A stretch of 61,190 nt of DNA from NCBI GenBank assembly GCA_016874055.1, contig VGVG01000007.1, forward strand, positions 1 through 61,190, written 5' to 3'. This document shows, one piece after another, positions 17,217-25,222 of the stretch (position 1 is its first letter; every line of letters begins with the position of its first letter). This DNA is from Gammaproteobacteria bacterium. GTDB lineage: Bacteria; Pseudomonadota; Gammaproteobacteria; Steroidobacterales; Steroidobacteraceae. The notes beneath the pieces are model-generated. The model was not told the DNA's origin. It worked only from the letters and a program-made list of their open reading frames with translations, and did no database searches. The position numbers and the translations under genes are program-made.

Positions 17217-18266
17217 ATGAGCGTCACCGAACACAAGTTGATTCCGTTGCGCCGGACCGACGGTCCGAGCGATACCCTCGGTCGTCCGATGCGCGATTTG
17301 CGCATCTCGGTAATGGACCGCTGTAATTTCCGTTGTCCTTATTGCATGCCTCAGCAAACCTTCCAAGACGGCTACCGATTTTTGAAATCGACCGAACGAC
17401 TAGCCTTCGACGAGATTGTGCGCCTCGCGCGTTTGTCGGCCTCGCTCGGCGTGCGCAAGCTCCGCATCACGGGCGGCGAACCTTTGCTGCGCCCCAATCT
17501 CTCCGACCTCATCGGCGACCTGTCGACATTACCGGGCATCAATGACATTGCGCTCACCACGAACGGCGTACTGCTTGCCAAATACGCGACCGAACTCAAG
17601 GCCGCGGGCCTCTCGCGTATCACCGTGAGCCTCGACAGCCTCGACCCTAAGGTTTTCGCCAAAATGAGCGGCGGCTTCAGCGGTGTCGTGGAAGTGCTCG
17701 GGGGTATCGAAGCGGCACAACGTGCCGGACTCTCGCCGATCAAAGTAAATGTCGTCGTTCAACGCGGCGTCAACGATCACACCGTCCTGCCACTGATTGC
17801 GCATTTTCGTGGCACGGGCGTTATCGTCCGGTTCATCGAATATATGGACGTTGGTAATCGCAACGAATGGCGTGCCGATCTAGTCGTCCCTTCGCGCGAT
17901 TTGGCGGCGACCATCCATCAACGATGGCCGATCGTTCCTCGCGAACGCGGTTATCGTGGCGCAGTCGCTGAACGCTACGTGTTCAATGACGGTCAAGGGG
18001 AAATTGGTTTCATTTCTTCGGTAACGCAGCCATTCTGCCAGGACTGCTCGCGCGCACGCCTTTCGTCGGATGGCAATCTCTACACCTGTCTCTTCGCAAC
18101 GGTTGGCACCGACCTGCGTGGTCCGCTGCGCACGGGCGCGAGCGATGCCGAACTGCTCGAACTGCTCGGCGGCATCTGGCGGCGCCGCAGCGATCGTTAC
18201 AGCGAAGTTCGTGAGCAAACAATTTGCGCCGGCCGTAAGGTCGAGATGTTTCACATCGGCGGCTGA
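17217..18266 (+). CDS. moaA: GTP 3',8-cyclase MoaA (radical SAM)
   Basis: The ATG at 17217 gives 349 residues (a GTG at 17208 is possible). It holds the radical-SAM cluster motif CNFRCPYC in MRDLRISVMDRCNFRCPYCM and the ITGGEPLLRP SAM-binding segment. The C-terminal GTP-binding [4Fe-4S] cysteines lie in SVTQPFCQDCSRARLSSDG and YTCLF. The chain ends in the Gly-Gly tail (FHIGG) needed for activity. With MoaC it makes cyclic pyranopterin monophosphate from GTP, the first step of molybdenum-cofactor synthesis. It lies between moeA and moaC on the same strand. Confidence 0.97.
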   Translation: MSVTEHKLIPLRRTDGPSDTLGRPMRDLRISVMDRCNFRCPYCMPQQTFQDGYRFLKSTERLAFDEIVRLARLSASLGVRKLRITGGEPLLRPNLSDLIGDLSTLPGINDIALTTNGVLLAKYATELKAAGLSRITVSLDSLDPKVFAKMSGGFSGVVEVLGGIEAAQRAGLSPIKVNVVVQRGVNDHTVLPLIAHFRGTGVIVRFIEYMDVGNRNEWRADLVVPSRDLAATIHQRWPIVPRERGYRGAVAERYVFNDGQGEIGFISSVTQPFCQDCSRARLSSDGNLYTCLFATVGTDLRGPLRTGASDAELLELLGGIWRRRSDRYSEVREQTICAGRKVEMFHIGG

Positions 18267-18275
18267 GACAGCTTC

Positions 18276-18806
18276 GTGGCCACAGCAAAACGCGCTTTTA
18301 AGGAAAGGTTCCCCAAGGAACGTGCTCGTGGTGTGGGCCTGAGTCATCTCGATACTGCGCGACGACCGACTATGGTTGACGTCACGAGTAAGACCATCAC
18401 ACGCCGCAGTGCTACCGCCGAAGCTTATATCCGGCTGCCCGCTGCAGTTGCCCGAGCCCTCGCCGCGACGGGTCACCGCACGCGTAAGGGCCCCGTATTC
18501 GACACCGCCATCGTTGCCGGCGTGCAAGCCGTCAAGCGTACGCACGAACTCATCCCCTTCTGCCATCCGCTGCCGATTGAGCACTGCGAAATCGACATCA
18601 ACTCGCGCGGAGTCTGCATCGTGCTCCGCTGCACTGTGGCGACGACGCACAAGACCGGCGTCGAAATGGAAGCGCTCACCGGCGCCACAGCCGCGGCGCT
18701 AACGATCTATGACATGTGCAAGGCGCTCTCCCACGACATTACGATCGAGTCGGTGCGACTGCTCACAAAATCTGGCGGTCGACGTAACGTCTCCCAGAGA
18801 CAGTGA
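18276..18806 (+). CDS. moaC: Cyclic pyranopterin monophosphate synthase MoaC
   Basis: The protein is 176 residues from a GTG at 18276. Motifs are LSHLDTARRPTMVDVTSK, KGPVFDTAIVAGVQAVKRT, the active-site ELIPFCHPLPIEHCEIDI and TGVEMEALTGATAAALTIYDMCKAL, with the catalytic lysine in LLTKSGGR. The N-terminal 20 residues (ATAKRAFKERFPKERARG) are a basic extension not usually seen; the true start may be later. It rearranges the MoaA product to cPMP. Its TGA overlaps the ATG of the mobA-moaD fusion (TGATG). Confidence 0.95.
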   Translation: MATAKRAFKERFPKERARGVGLSHLDTARRPTMVDVTSKTITRRSATAEAYIRLPAAVARALAATGHRTRKGPVFDTAIVAGVQAVKRTHELIPFCHPLPIEHCEIDINSRGVCIVLRCTVATTHKTGVEMEALTGATAAALTIYDMCKALSHDITIESVRLLTKSGGRRNVSQRQ

Positions 18807-19657
18807 TGGTGACCGTGCATCACGAGGTGCCCGTGTACGGGCTGCTGCTTGCCGGCGGACGCAGTTTGCGTATGGGTCGCGACAAGGCGGCTCTCAAATA
18901 TCGAGCTCGTACTCAGCTCGAGGATGCCTTCGATCTGCTCGCTGCGGTCACGCAGCGTGCGTTCGTATCCGTGCGCCCCGATCAGATGAACGAGACGCTG
19001 CGCCAAAGGTTTCCACAAATCGTCGACGAGCATGTTGACCTCGGCCCTCTCGCCGGCATCCTCGCCGCGCAGCGCACCCATCCCGAAGCAGCCTGGCTCG
19101 TGCTCGCCTGCGACCTTCCCTTTCTGGATGCCTCGGTGCTGCGGTATCTGCTCGCTAAGCGAGATCCTCGCGCCGTTGCCACGGCCTTTTCCTCGACTCA
19201 CGATGGCCAGCCGGAACCACTCTGTGCCGTTTACGAACCCCATTCCGTCGAGACTCTGGCCCGATTCTCCACGGGCGGCAAGAGCTGTCCTCGAAAATTC
19301 CTGATCGAACATCAGGCGGCCCTGGTTGAGCCAGTACGGTCCAACGCCCTCGACAACGTCAACTGGACCGCCGACTATTGGACTTCCATGCAGACTCTCT
19401 CGCCCAATGCCTCCTCTCGCAGCCTGTTCGTGCAGTACTTCGCGTTACTGCGCGAAGAGGCGGGCCGCAGCGAAGAAACTCTGACGACCGCCGCACGCAC
19501 ACCCGCCGAGCTCTACATCGAATTACAGTCCCGATACGGGTTCACACTGCCAACCGACATGCTCAAGGTGGCGGTCAATTCGGAATTCGGCGACTGGAAC
19601 CAGCCGCTACAACACAACGACGTGATCGTGTTCATTCCGCCGGTGGCTGGCGGCTGA
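18806..19657 (+). CDS. MobA-MoaD fusion: Moco guanylyltransferase joined to molybdopterin synthase small subunit
   Basis: A single frame encodes 283 residues. Residues 10-195 are MobA: the nucleotide loop LLLAGGRSLRMGRDKAALKY, DLGPLAGILAAQR and the metal-binding ACDLPFL. HDGQPEPLCAVYEP is also present. After a short linker (SPNASS) residues 205-283 are a ubiquitin-like MoaD: SLFVQYFALLREEAGRSEE, LYIELQSRYGF, VAVNSEFGDWNQPLQHNDVIVFIPPVAGG. The C-terminal Gly-Gly needed for adenylation and thiocarboxylation is free at the end of the chain, so the fusion order is compatible with MoaD chemistry. No stop or start lies between the parts. The neighbouring protein supplies MoaE and the activating enzyme. 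The gene begins in the moaC stop. Confidence 0.93.
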   Translation: MVTVHHEVPVYGLLLAGGRSLRMGRDKAALKYRARTQLEDAFDLLAAVTQRAFVSVRPDQMNETLRQRFPQIVDEHVDLGPLAGILAAQRTHPEAAWLVLACDLPFLDASVLRYLLAKRDPRAVATAFSSTHDGQPEPLCAVYEPHSVETLARFSTGGKSCPRKFLIEHQAALVEPVRSNALDNVNWTADYWTSMQTLSPNASSRSLFVQYFALLREEAGRSEETLTTAARTPAELYIELQSRYGFTLPTDMLKVAVNSEFGDWNQPLQHNDVIVFIPPVAGG

Positions 19658-19664
19658 GCCATCC

Positions 19665-21287
19665 ATGAGCTCGCCGCGCTTTCGGTTCAGTTCGTCTGCG
19701 CTCGACCCCAACTCGCTGCGTTTAGAGCTCGCCGATACCTCGTGCGGCGGCTATGTCACATTCGAGGGCTGGGTACGCAATCACAACGAAGGGCGCGAAG
19801 TTCGTCATCTTGAGTACGAGGCCTTCGCCGAGCTCGCCGAGCGCGAGGGCGAACGTATCATCGCCGAGGCCTGTAAAGAATTTGGTGTCGACAATGCACG
19901 TTGCGTGCATCGCGTGGGTGATCTTACCCTCGGCGACCTCGCCGTTTGGGTAGGCGTCAGCGCACGCCATCGCGATGAGGCCTTCAAGGCTTGCCGCTAC
20001 ATTATCGATGAAGTGAAGCACCGCGTACCAATCTGGAAAAAAGAAAACTACGTCGACGGCGACTCGGGCTGGGTAAATTGCGAGCGCTGCGCCACAACGC
20101 CGGCGTGCGAGCACGGACAGGCGAACGAGTACAACTATTCGCACGCCGACGCGCATATTCACACTCATCCCCATCGTGAGCCCGTCCTACCCTCACTGGT
20201 ACCTGACTACTCACGGCAAATGAACCTACGCGAAGTGGGTGCGGCGGGTCAGGCGCGGCTTCGAGTCTCGCGAGTCGCAGTGGTAGGCGTGGGCGGTCTT
20301 GGCGTTCCCGTGCTGCAATACTTGAGCGGCGCTGGCATCGGTCGGCTCACGCTCATCGACGGCGATCGTCTCGATCCCTCTAACCTACATCGTCAAACCT
20401 GGTACGCCCTCGCCGACTGCGGCGCAGCTAAGGCAGAGCTCGCCGCTGCGCGCGTTCGCGCGCTTAACCCCGACGTCGACGTCCGCGCGCACGTCAGACG
20501 CCTCGATGTCGCGAACAGCGTTCCACTCCTCGCGCATCACGACCTCATCATCGACTGCACCGACAACTTTACTACCAAATTTCTGATCAATGATGTCGCC
20601 CACTCGCTCGGCATCCCCGCCGTATTTGCAAGCATCCATCAATACGAAGGTCAATTACAGGTGGTCGACCCTAGGCGTCGCAGCGCCTGTCTAAGATGCC
20701 TCTGGCCCGATGCTACACGCGATGGTCTCATCGGCAACTGCTCCGAAGCTGGCGTCCTCGGCCCCGTTCCGGGCGTACTCGGCAGTCTACAAGCGCTTGA
20801 GGTCTTAAAAATATTACTTGATCTCCCGGGACGCCTCGGCGACGAGTTACTGATAGTCGATCTCATCGGACTCAACACGACGCGCGTGCGTGCCCGTCGT
20901 AACGCGGCCTGCGGAGTCCGCTGCGAACCCTCCACCCGCGGCTTGCAATATTCGCCCGATGAACGCCGCCATGCCGCGACGGCGACTCCTCTCGAACTCG
21001 AGTTTGACGATCTGCGCCTCGCCATCGACCAAGGCTATATTCTTATCGATATTCGCGAGCCCAAGGAAATCGAGAACTCGCCACTCACGGTCGTCACCCT
21101 AACCGTCCCGATGGGTGAGGTACTCGCCAGACGCAACTTACCCTCGGCGGGACGGTATCTGCTCATTTGCACGCGCGGTACACGAAGTCTTAGTGCGACG
21201 CGCAGCCTGCGCGATCGCGGCCTGACGAACGTTTTTTCTTTAAAGGGCGGTGCGCTCAGCCTGCACGAACGTCAGGGTCGGACCTGA
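19665..21287 (+). CDS. MoaE-MoeB-rhodanese triple fusion for molybdopterin synthase
   Basis: One frame of 540 residues joins three enzymes. Residues 10-150 are MoaE, the synthase large subunit, with [31 protein letters not shown] and catalytic lysine region [12 protein letters not shown] linker follows with a cysteine cluster ([10 protein letters not shown]) and a His-rich run ([14 protein letters not shown]). Residues 190-420 are MoeB, an E1-like adenylyltransferase, with [30 protein letters not shown] and [20 protein letters not shown]. Its zinc cysteines are CLRC and CGVRC, the latter with three residues between cysteines where two are usual. Residues 445-535 are a rhodanese with active loop CTRGTRS. 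The fusion can adenylate MoaD, deliver sulfur to it and use it. The end overlaps the convergent proA by 16 bases. Confidence 0.93.
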   Translation: MSSPRFRFSSSALDPNSLRLELADTSCGGYVTFEGWVRNHNEGREVRHLEYEAFAELAEREGERIIAEACKEFGVDNARCVHRVGDLTLGDLAVWVGVSARHRDEAFKACRYIIDEVKHRVPIWKKENYVDGDSGWVNCERCATTPACEHGQANEYNYSHADAHIHTHPHREPVLPSLVPDYSRQMNLREVGAAGQARLRVSRVAVVGVGGLGVPVLQYLSGAGIGRLTLIDGDRLDPSNLHRQTWYALADCGAAKAELAAARVRALNPDVDVRAHVRRLDVANSVPLLAHHDLIIDCTDNFTTKFLINDVAHSLGIPAVFASIHQYEGQLQVVDPRRRSACLRCLWPDATRDGLIGNCSEAGVLGPVPGVLGSLQALEVLKILLDLPGRLGDELLIVDLIGLNTTRVRARRNAACGVRCEPSTRGLQYSPDERRHAATATPLELEFDDLRLAIDQGYILIDIREPKEIENSPLTVVTLTVPMGEVLARRNLPSAGRYLLICTRGTRSLSATRSLRDRGLTNVFSLKGGALSLHERQGRT

Positions 21288-22537
21288 CCCGATCCGCGCA
21301 CCACGTATTTGTAGCTCGTCAGCTGCTCGAGTCCCACCGGACCGCGCGCATGGAAGCGGTCGGTTGAGATGCCGATCTCTGCTCCCATCCCGAACTCACC
21401 ACCATCGGCAAACTGCGTTGAAGCGTTGTGCAGCACGATGGCGCTGTCGACCCTCTCGAGAAAACGTCGCGCCGTCGCGTCGTTCGCCGTGATGATTGAC
21501 TCGGTGTGCGATGAGCTGTGACACGCGATATGGGCCATCGCCTCGTCGACGCCCTCAACCACCCGTACGGCGATGATCGCATCGAGATACTCCGTGCCCC
21601 AGTCAGCTTCGCTCGCCACCGTAACTCTCGAATCAATTTTTTTAACGGTGTCGTCGCCGCGTACCGCGCAACCTGCATCGAGCAGTGCACCGACGAGCGT
21701 CTCGAGATGACCCTTGGGTGCCGAACGATCGACGAGCAAGGTTTCGGCGGCTCCACACACCCCGGTACGACGCAGCTTGGCATTGAGGGTAATGGCGACC
21801 GCCATCGCCAAATCGGCATCACGATCGACGTACACATGACAATTGCCATCGAGGTGTCCGATGACCGGCACCCGCGCCTCGCGACGCACGCGCTCGATGA
21901 GCCCCTTGCCGCCACGCGGCACTACCACGTCGATCGCACCATCAAGGCCCTCGAGCATGAGACCGACCGCCTCGCGATCGGTCACCGGCACTCGCTGCAC
22001 GCAGGCTGCAGGCAGCCCAGCCTCACGTAATCCTTCGACCAGACACCCATGAATCGCTGCACCTGAATGCAGACTTTCAGACCCGCCGCGCAGTATGGCC
22101 GCATTGCCCGATTTGAGGCAGAGCGCGCCTGCATCGACGGTCACGTTCGGTCGGCTTTCATAGATGATGCCAATAACGCCTAACGGAACCGCCACGCGCG
22201 AGATACGAAGCCCGTTGGGCCGCGTCCACTCAGCAAGTACACGCCCGACCGGATCGGCAAGCGAGGCAATGTCTTCGAGACTGCACGCCATCGCTTCGAG
22301 GCGTGCGTTATCGAGACGTAAGCGATCGAACATGGCTGCTGAGAGATCGCGCTCCTCGGCCGCGTGCATATCACGCGTGTTGGCGCTCAAAATATTTTTC
22401 TTATCGCGCTGTAGAGCCGTCGCCGCCGCCCGCAACGCACGGTCTTTTTGTTCACGTGAGACGTTCGCGAGCACGGGGCTTACCGCGCGAGCAGCGCGCC
22501 CAAGCTCCTGCATCAGCGCCGTTAGTGACGCGCTCAT
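21272..22537 (-). CDS. proA: Glutamate-5-semialdehyde dehydrogenase ProA
   Basis: The 421-residue NADPH-dependent enzyme reduces glutamyl phosphate in proline synthesis. Visible are [55 protein letters not shown] and [11 protein letters not shown]. The catalytic cysteine lies in [17 protein letters not shown], and the chain ends in [17 protein letters not shown]. The length is normal. Its ATG overlaps the proB stop (ATGA at 22534-22537), the expected proBA operon. The 3' end overlaps the moaE-moeB fusion on the other strand. Confidence 0.97.
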   Translation of the reverse strand: MSASLTALMQELGRAARAVSPVLANVSREQKDRALRAAATALQRDKKNILSANTRDMHAAEERDLSAAMFDRLRLDNARLEAMACSLEDIASLADPVGRVLAEWTRPNGLRISRVAVPLGVIGIIYESRPNVTVDAGALCLKSGNAAILRGGSESLHSGAAIHGCLVEGLREAGLPAACVQRVPVTDREAVGLMLEGLDGAIDVVVPRGGKGLIERVRREARVPVIGHLDGNCHVYVDRDADLAMAVAITLNAKLRRTGVCGAAETLLVDRSAPKGHLETLVGALLDAGCAVRGDDTVKKIDSRVTVASEADWGTEYLDAIIAVRVVEGVDEAMAHIACHSSSHTESIITANDATARRFLERVDSAIVLHNASTQFADGGEFGMGAEIGISTDRFHARGPVGLEQLTSYKYVVRGSGQVRP

Positions 22538-23673
22538 CTCATCACCAGATCGTCGCGATGGATTAGCTCATCACGCCCGGCGAAACCGAGCAGCGCCGCA
22601 ATGTCCGCGGTGCGACGACCCAGAATGCGAGCCGCCTCATCATCCGAGTACGCTACGATCCCGCGCGCGATCTCGCGCCCGTCACTGCCAAGCACTCGCA
22701 CCGCATCACCCCGATCAAAGCAACCGCGCAGCGCCGTCACGCCCGCAGGCAGCAGACTCTTGCCCGCGCGCAACGCCCGCTCAGCTCCCGCATCGACAAC
22801 CAGCACGCCGGAAGGCCGGAGAGTGCCGCCGATCCATTGCTTACGGGCGGCATCCGGAGAGGATTTCGGTTTGAACCAGGTGCAGCGCGCGCCCTGCTCA
22901 ATACGACGCACCGGATGTCGCGGCGAGCCCAGCGCAATGCAAAAGTGCGCACCCGCCTCCATCGCAATTTTTGCGGCAATGATCTTGGTAGCCATGCCAC
23001 CGCGACCGACCGCTGATGCTGACTCGCCACCCATGGCCTCGATGTGCGGCGTGATCTCGCGGACAAGCGGAATGAACTTAGCCTTCGGATCAAGCTTGGG
23101 ATCCGCCGTGAAAAGACCTTCGATATCAGAGAGCAGCACGACGCAGTCTGCACTCACCATCTGCGCGACGCGTGCGGCCAGACGGTCGTTATCGCCGTAG
23201 CAGATCTCCGCGGTGGCGACGGTATCGTTTTCATTGATCACGGGTACGGCACCGCGCTCGAGCAAGGCACTGAGCGTGGCGCGCGCATTGAGATAGCGCA
23301 AGCGTTGTTCGCTGTCCTCGAGCGTCAGCAGCACCTGGGCGACCTGGATGTCCCATTTATCGAGTAGCTCTTTATAGGCGTGCGCGAGACGAATCTGGCC
23401 CACCGCAGCGGCCGCCTGACTCTCCTCGAGTCGCAACGAACCTCGCTCGAAGCTGAGGTGTCGACGCCCGAGCGCTATAGCCCCAGAGGACACGAGCACC
23501 ACTTCCTTGCCCTGCTTGCGCAGCCGAACCACATCTTCAATGAGCGACTCGAGCCAGGCGCGATTGAGCCGCCCCGACTCGCCATCGACGAGCAGGGTAG
23601 AACCCACCTTGACCACGACGCGGCGGGCTCGGCCCAAAGGTGATTCAGTTAAGGCTAATGTTCGAGAGGGCAT
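22534..23673 (-). CDS. proB: Glutamate 5-kinase ProB with PUA domain
   Basis: The ATG at 23673 gives 379 residues (an in-frame ATG 21 bases earlier is possible). The amino-acid kinase domain has [66 protein letters not shown] and [17 protein letters not shown]. The C-terminal PUA domain starts about residue 280 with [20 protein letters not shown] and ends with [19 protein letters not shown]. It makes glutamyl phosphate, the feedback-regulated first step of proline synthesis. It is divergent from the DUF6763 gene with about 90 bases between. Confidence 0.96.
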   Translation of the reverse strand: MPSRTLALTESPLGRARRVVVKVGSTLLVDGESGRLNRAWLESLIEDVVRLRKQGKEVVLVSSGAIALGRRHLSFERGSLRLEESQAAAAVGQIRLAHAYKELLDKWDIQVAQVLLTLEDSEQRLRYLNARATLSALLERGAVPVINENDTVATAEICYGDNDRLAARVAQMVSADCVVLLSDIEGLFTADPKLDPKAKFIPLVREITPHIEAMGGESASAVGRGGMATKIIAAKIAMEAGAHFCIALGSPRHPVRRIEQGARCTWFKPKSSPDAARKQWIGGTLRPSGVLVVDAGAERALRAGKSLLPAGVTALRGCFDRGDAVRVLGSDGREIARGIVAYSDDEAARILGRRTADIAALLGFAGRDELIHRDDLVMR

Positions 23674-23764
23674 GATTGGTTGTCCACGACGCATGGCACT
23701 ATAGATGAGACTCGAAGTAAAATCCCGCCGCTATTTCTAAGTGTCCCGTATCGAGGTAATTCCC

Positions 23765-24073
23765 GTGAGCAGAGATAACGAACCCGTCAAAGGCCAGTGG
23801 TACGAGAACGTCGAAGACGAGGAAACACTCCGCGTGCTCGCCGTTGATGAGGATGCCGAAATCGTCGAGGTCGAGTATCTCGACGGCGAAATTGAAGAGC
23901 TCGATCTCGAGGAGTGGCGTGAATTCGACCTCGAACTCATCGACGAGCCAGAAGGCTGGTCCGAAGACGATGATGAGGACGAAGATGAAGAAGACAACTG
24001 GGAGGAAGAGGACGAAGACGATGATGACGATTGGGACGAGGATGAGGAGGATGAAGACGGTCGCGAGCGCTAA
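23765..24073 (+). CDS. DUF6763-type small acidic protein with a poly-Asp/Glu tail
   Basis: The GTG at 23765 has a well-placed site (GAGG at 23753-23756). An earlier GTG at 23741 lacks one. The first 65 residues fit the DUF6763 family: NEPVKGQWYENVEDEETLRVLAVDE, IVEVEYLDGEIEELDLEEW and a final EPEGW. Family members usually end shortly after this. Here about 35 further residues are almost only Asp and Glu with a few Trp, making a very acidic, disordered tail encoded by GA-rich sequence at 23960-24060. The function is unknown; acidic tails can mimic nucleic acid or bind metal. Confidence 0.8.
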   Translation: MSRDNEPVKGQWYENVEDEETLRVLAVDEDAEIVEVEYLDGEIEELDLEEWREFDLELIDEPEGWSEDDDEDEDEEDNWEEEDEDDDDDWDEDEEDEDGRER

Positions 24074-24091
24074 ACGTCGACGTATGCGCCC

Positions 24092-25132
24092 GTGAGCGAC
24101 AGCCTCGACAGTTGGTACCACGAAAAAGAGTCGGCATGGCTCTACGGTCGCGTCGCAGCGTGTGAACCCGATCCAGTAAAAAGTCATTTATTCCGTAAGC
24201 TTGGTGAGGCTGCGGCGGAGCAAGCGCTGAAGTGGCAGGCGCTGGATCCCAATCGGGACTATTTCTTCACGCCCTCCACTCGCGCACGCATTGTCGCGAG
24301 TCTTATTCGGCGTTTTGGCCCTCGCGCCTCACGCCACGTGCTCGCCGCCATGAAGCTTCGTGGTGTGTCGGTATACACAGCTGGCTCATCAGCCGGCCAC
24401 GATATGCCCACCACACTCGCCGAAGTAGGTCGGCGTCATCGCAACATCCCCGGCGGGAATCTAAGAGCGGCCGTGTTTGGCATCAACGACGGTCTCGTCT
24501 CCAATGCCGCTCTAGTGATGGGCGTGGCAGGCTCGGGCGCTGCGCCCGACACCGTGCTCATCACGGGCGTAGCGGGTCTTCTCGCTGGTTCACTGTCCAT
24601 GGCCGCAGGCGAATACGTCTCGGTGAGCTCCCAGCACGACATGTATGTTTATCAAATCGCGCTCGAGCGTGAGGAGCTCGCAGAATATCCCGAGGAAGAA
24701 GCCGAGGAACTCGCTCTCATTTACGCTGCACGGGGCATGAACCTCGAAAAGGCCCGCGAGGTCACTCGCGATCTCGTCACGCGTCCTGAGAAAGTGCTCG
24801 AGGTACTCGCACGCGAGGAACTCGGCCTCAATCCGGCCGATCTTGGTTCGCCCTGGGGTGCAGCCTCCTCCTCGCTCATCGCTTTCGCGGTGGGCGCCAT
24901 CCTGCCGCTGCTTCCCTTTTTGGTGGGCCCTTCGCTCGGGCTCGCCTCAGGCAGCGCCATCGGCTGGACGATCGGCATAACGCTCGTCTCGCTTGCCGGC
25001 ATCGGCCTTGCCATTAGCCTCTTCACCGGACGCGAGGCCTGGCGCGGCGCCTTGCGTATGGTACTAATCGGCGGCGGCGCGGGGGTCATCGGCTGGCTCG
25101 TCGGTCGTTTCCTCGGCGTCGCCCTCGCCTGA
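24092..25132 (+). CDS. VIT/CCC1-family membrane transporter with a short ferritin-like N-terminus
   Basis: The protein is 346 residues from a GTG, 18 bases after the DUF6763 gene. The N-terminal 45 residues (HEKESAWLYGRVAACEPDP, LFRKLGEAAAEQALKWQ) look like the first helices of a ferritin-like/rubrerythrin domain, but the second half of that domain is missing. A basic helical region follows, and from residue about 125 the VIT1 domain: GGNLRAAVFGINDGLVSNAAL, GSLSMAAGEYVSVSSQHDMY and the cytosolic metal-binding helices with YPEEEAEELALIYAARG. Three C-terminal helices close the domain. Family members move Fe2+ or Mn2+ out of the cytosol. Transport of iron or manganese is likely but unproved. Confidence 0.9.
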   Translation: MSDSLDSWYHEKESAWLYGRVAACEPDPVKSHLFRKLGEAAAEQALKWQALDPNRDYFFTPSTRARIVASLIRRFGPRASRHVLAAMKLRGVSVYTAGSSAGHDMPTTLAEVGRRHRNIPGGNLRAAVFGINDGLVSNAALVMGVAGSGAAPDTVLITGVAGLLAGSLSMAAGEYVSVSSQHDMYVYQIALEREELAEYPEEEAEELALIYAARGMNLEKAREVTRDLVTRPEKVLEVLAREELGLNPADLGSPWGAASSSLIAFAVGAILPLLPFLVGPSLGLASGSAIGWTIGITLVSLAGIGLAISLFTGREAWRGALRMVLIGGGAGVIGWLVGRFLGVALA

Positions 25133-25222
25133 TCAACCGCGCAGTGGGCTATCCCCGGCGATCGCCGCGGCAGCAGCGGAACCCGTGATAGTTTTTCCCG
25201 GATTTCTATGGAGAGATTGACG

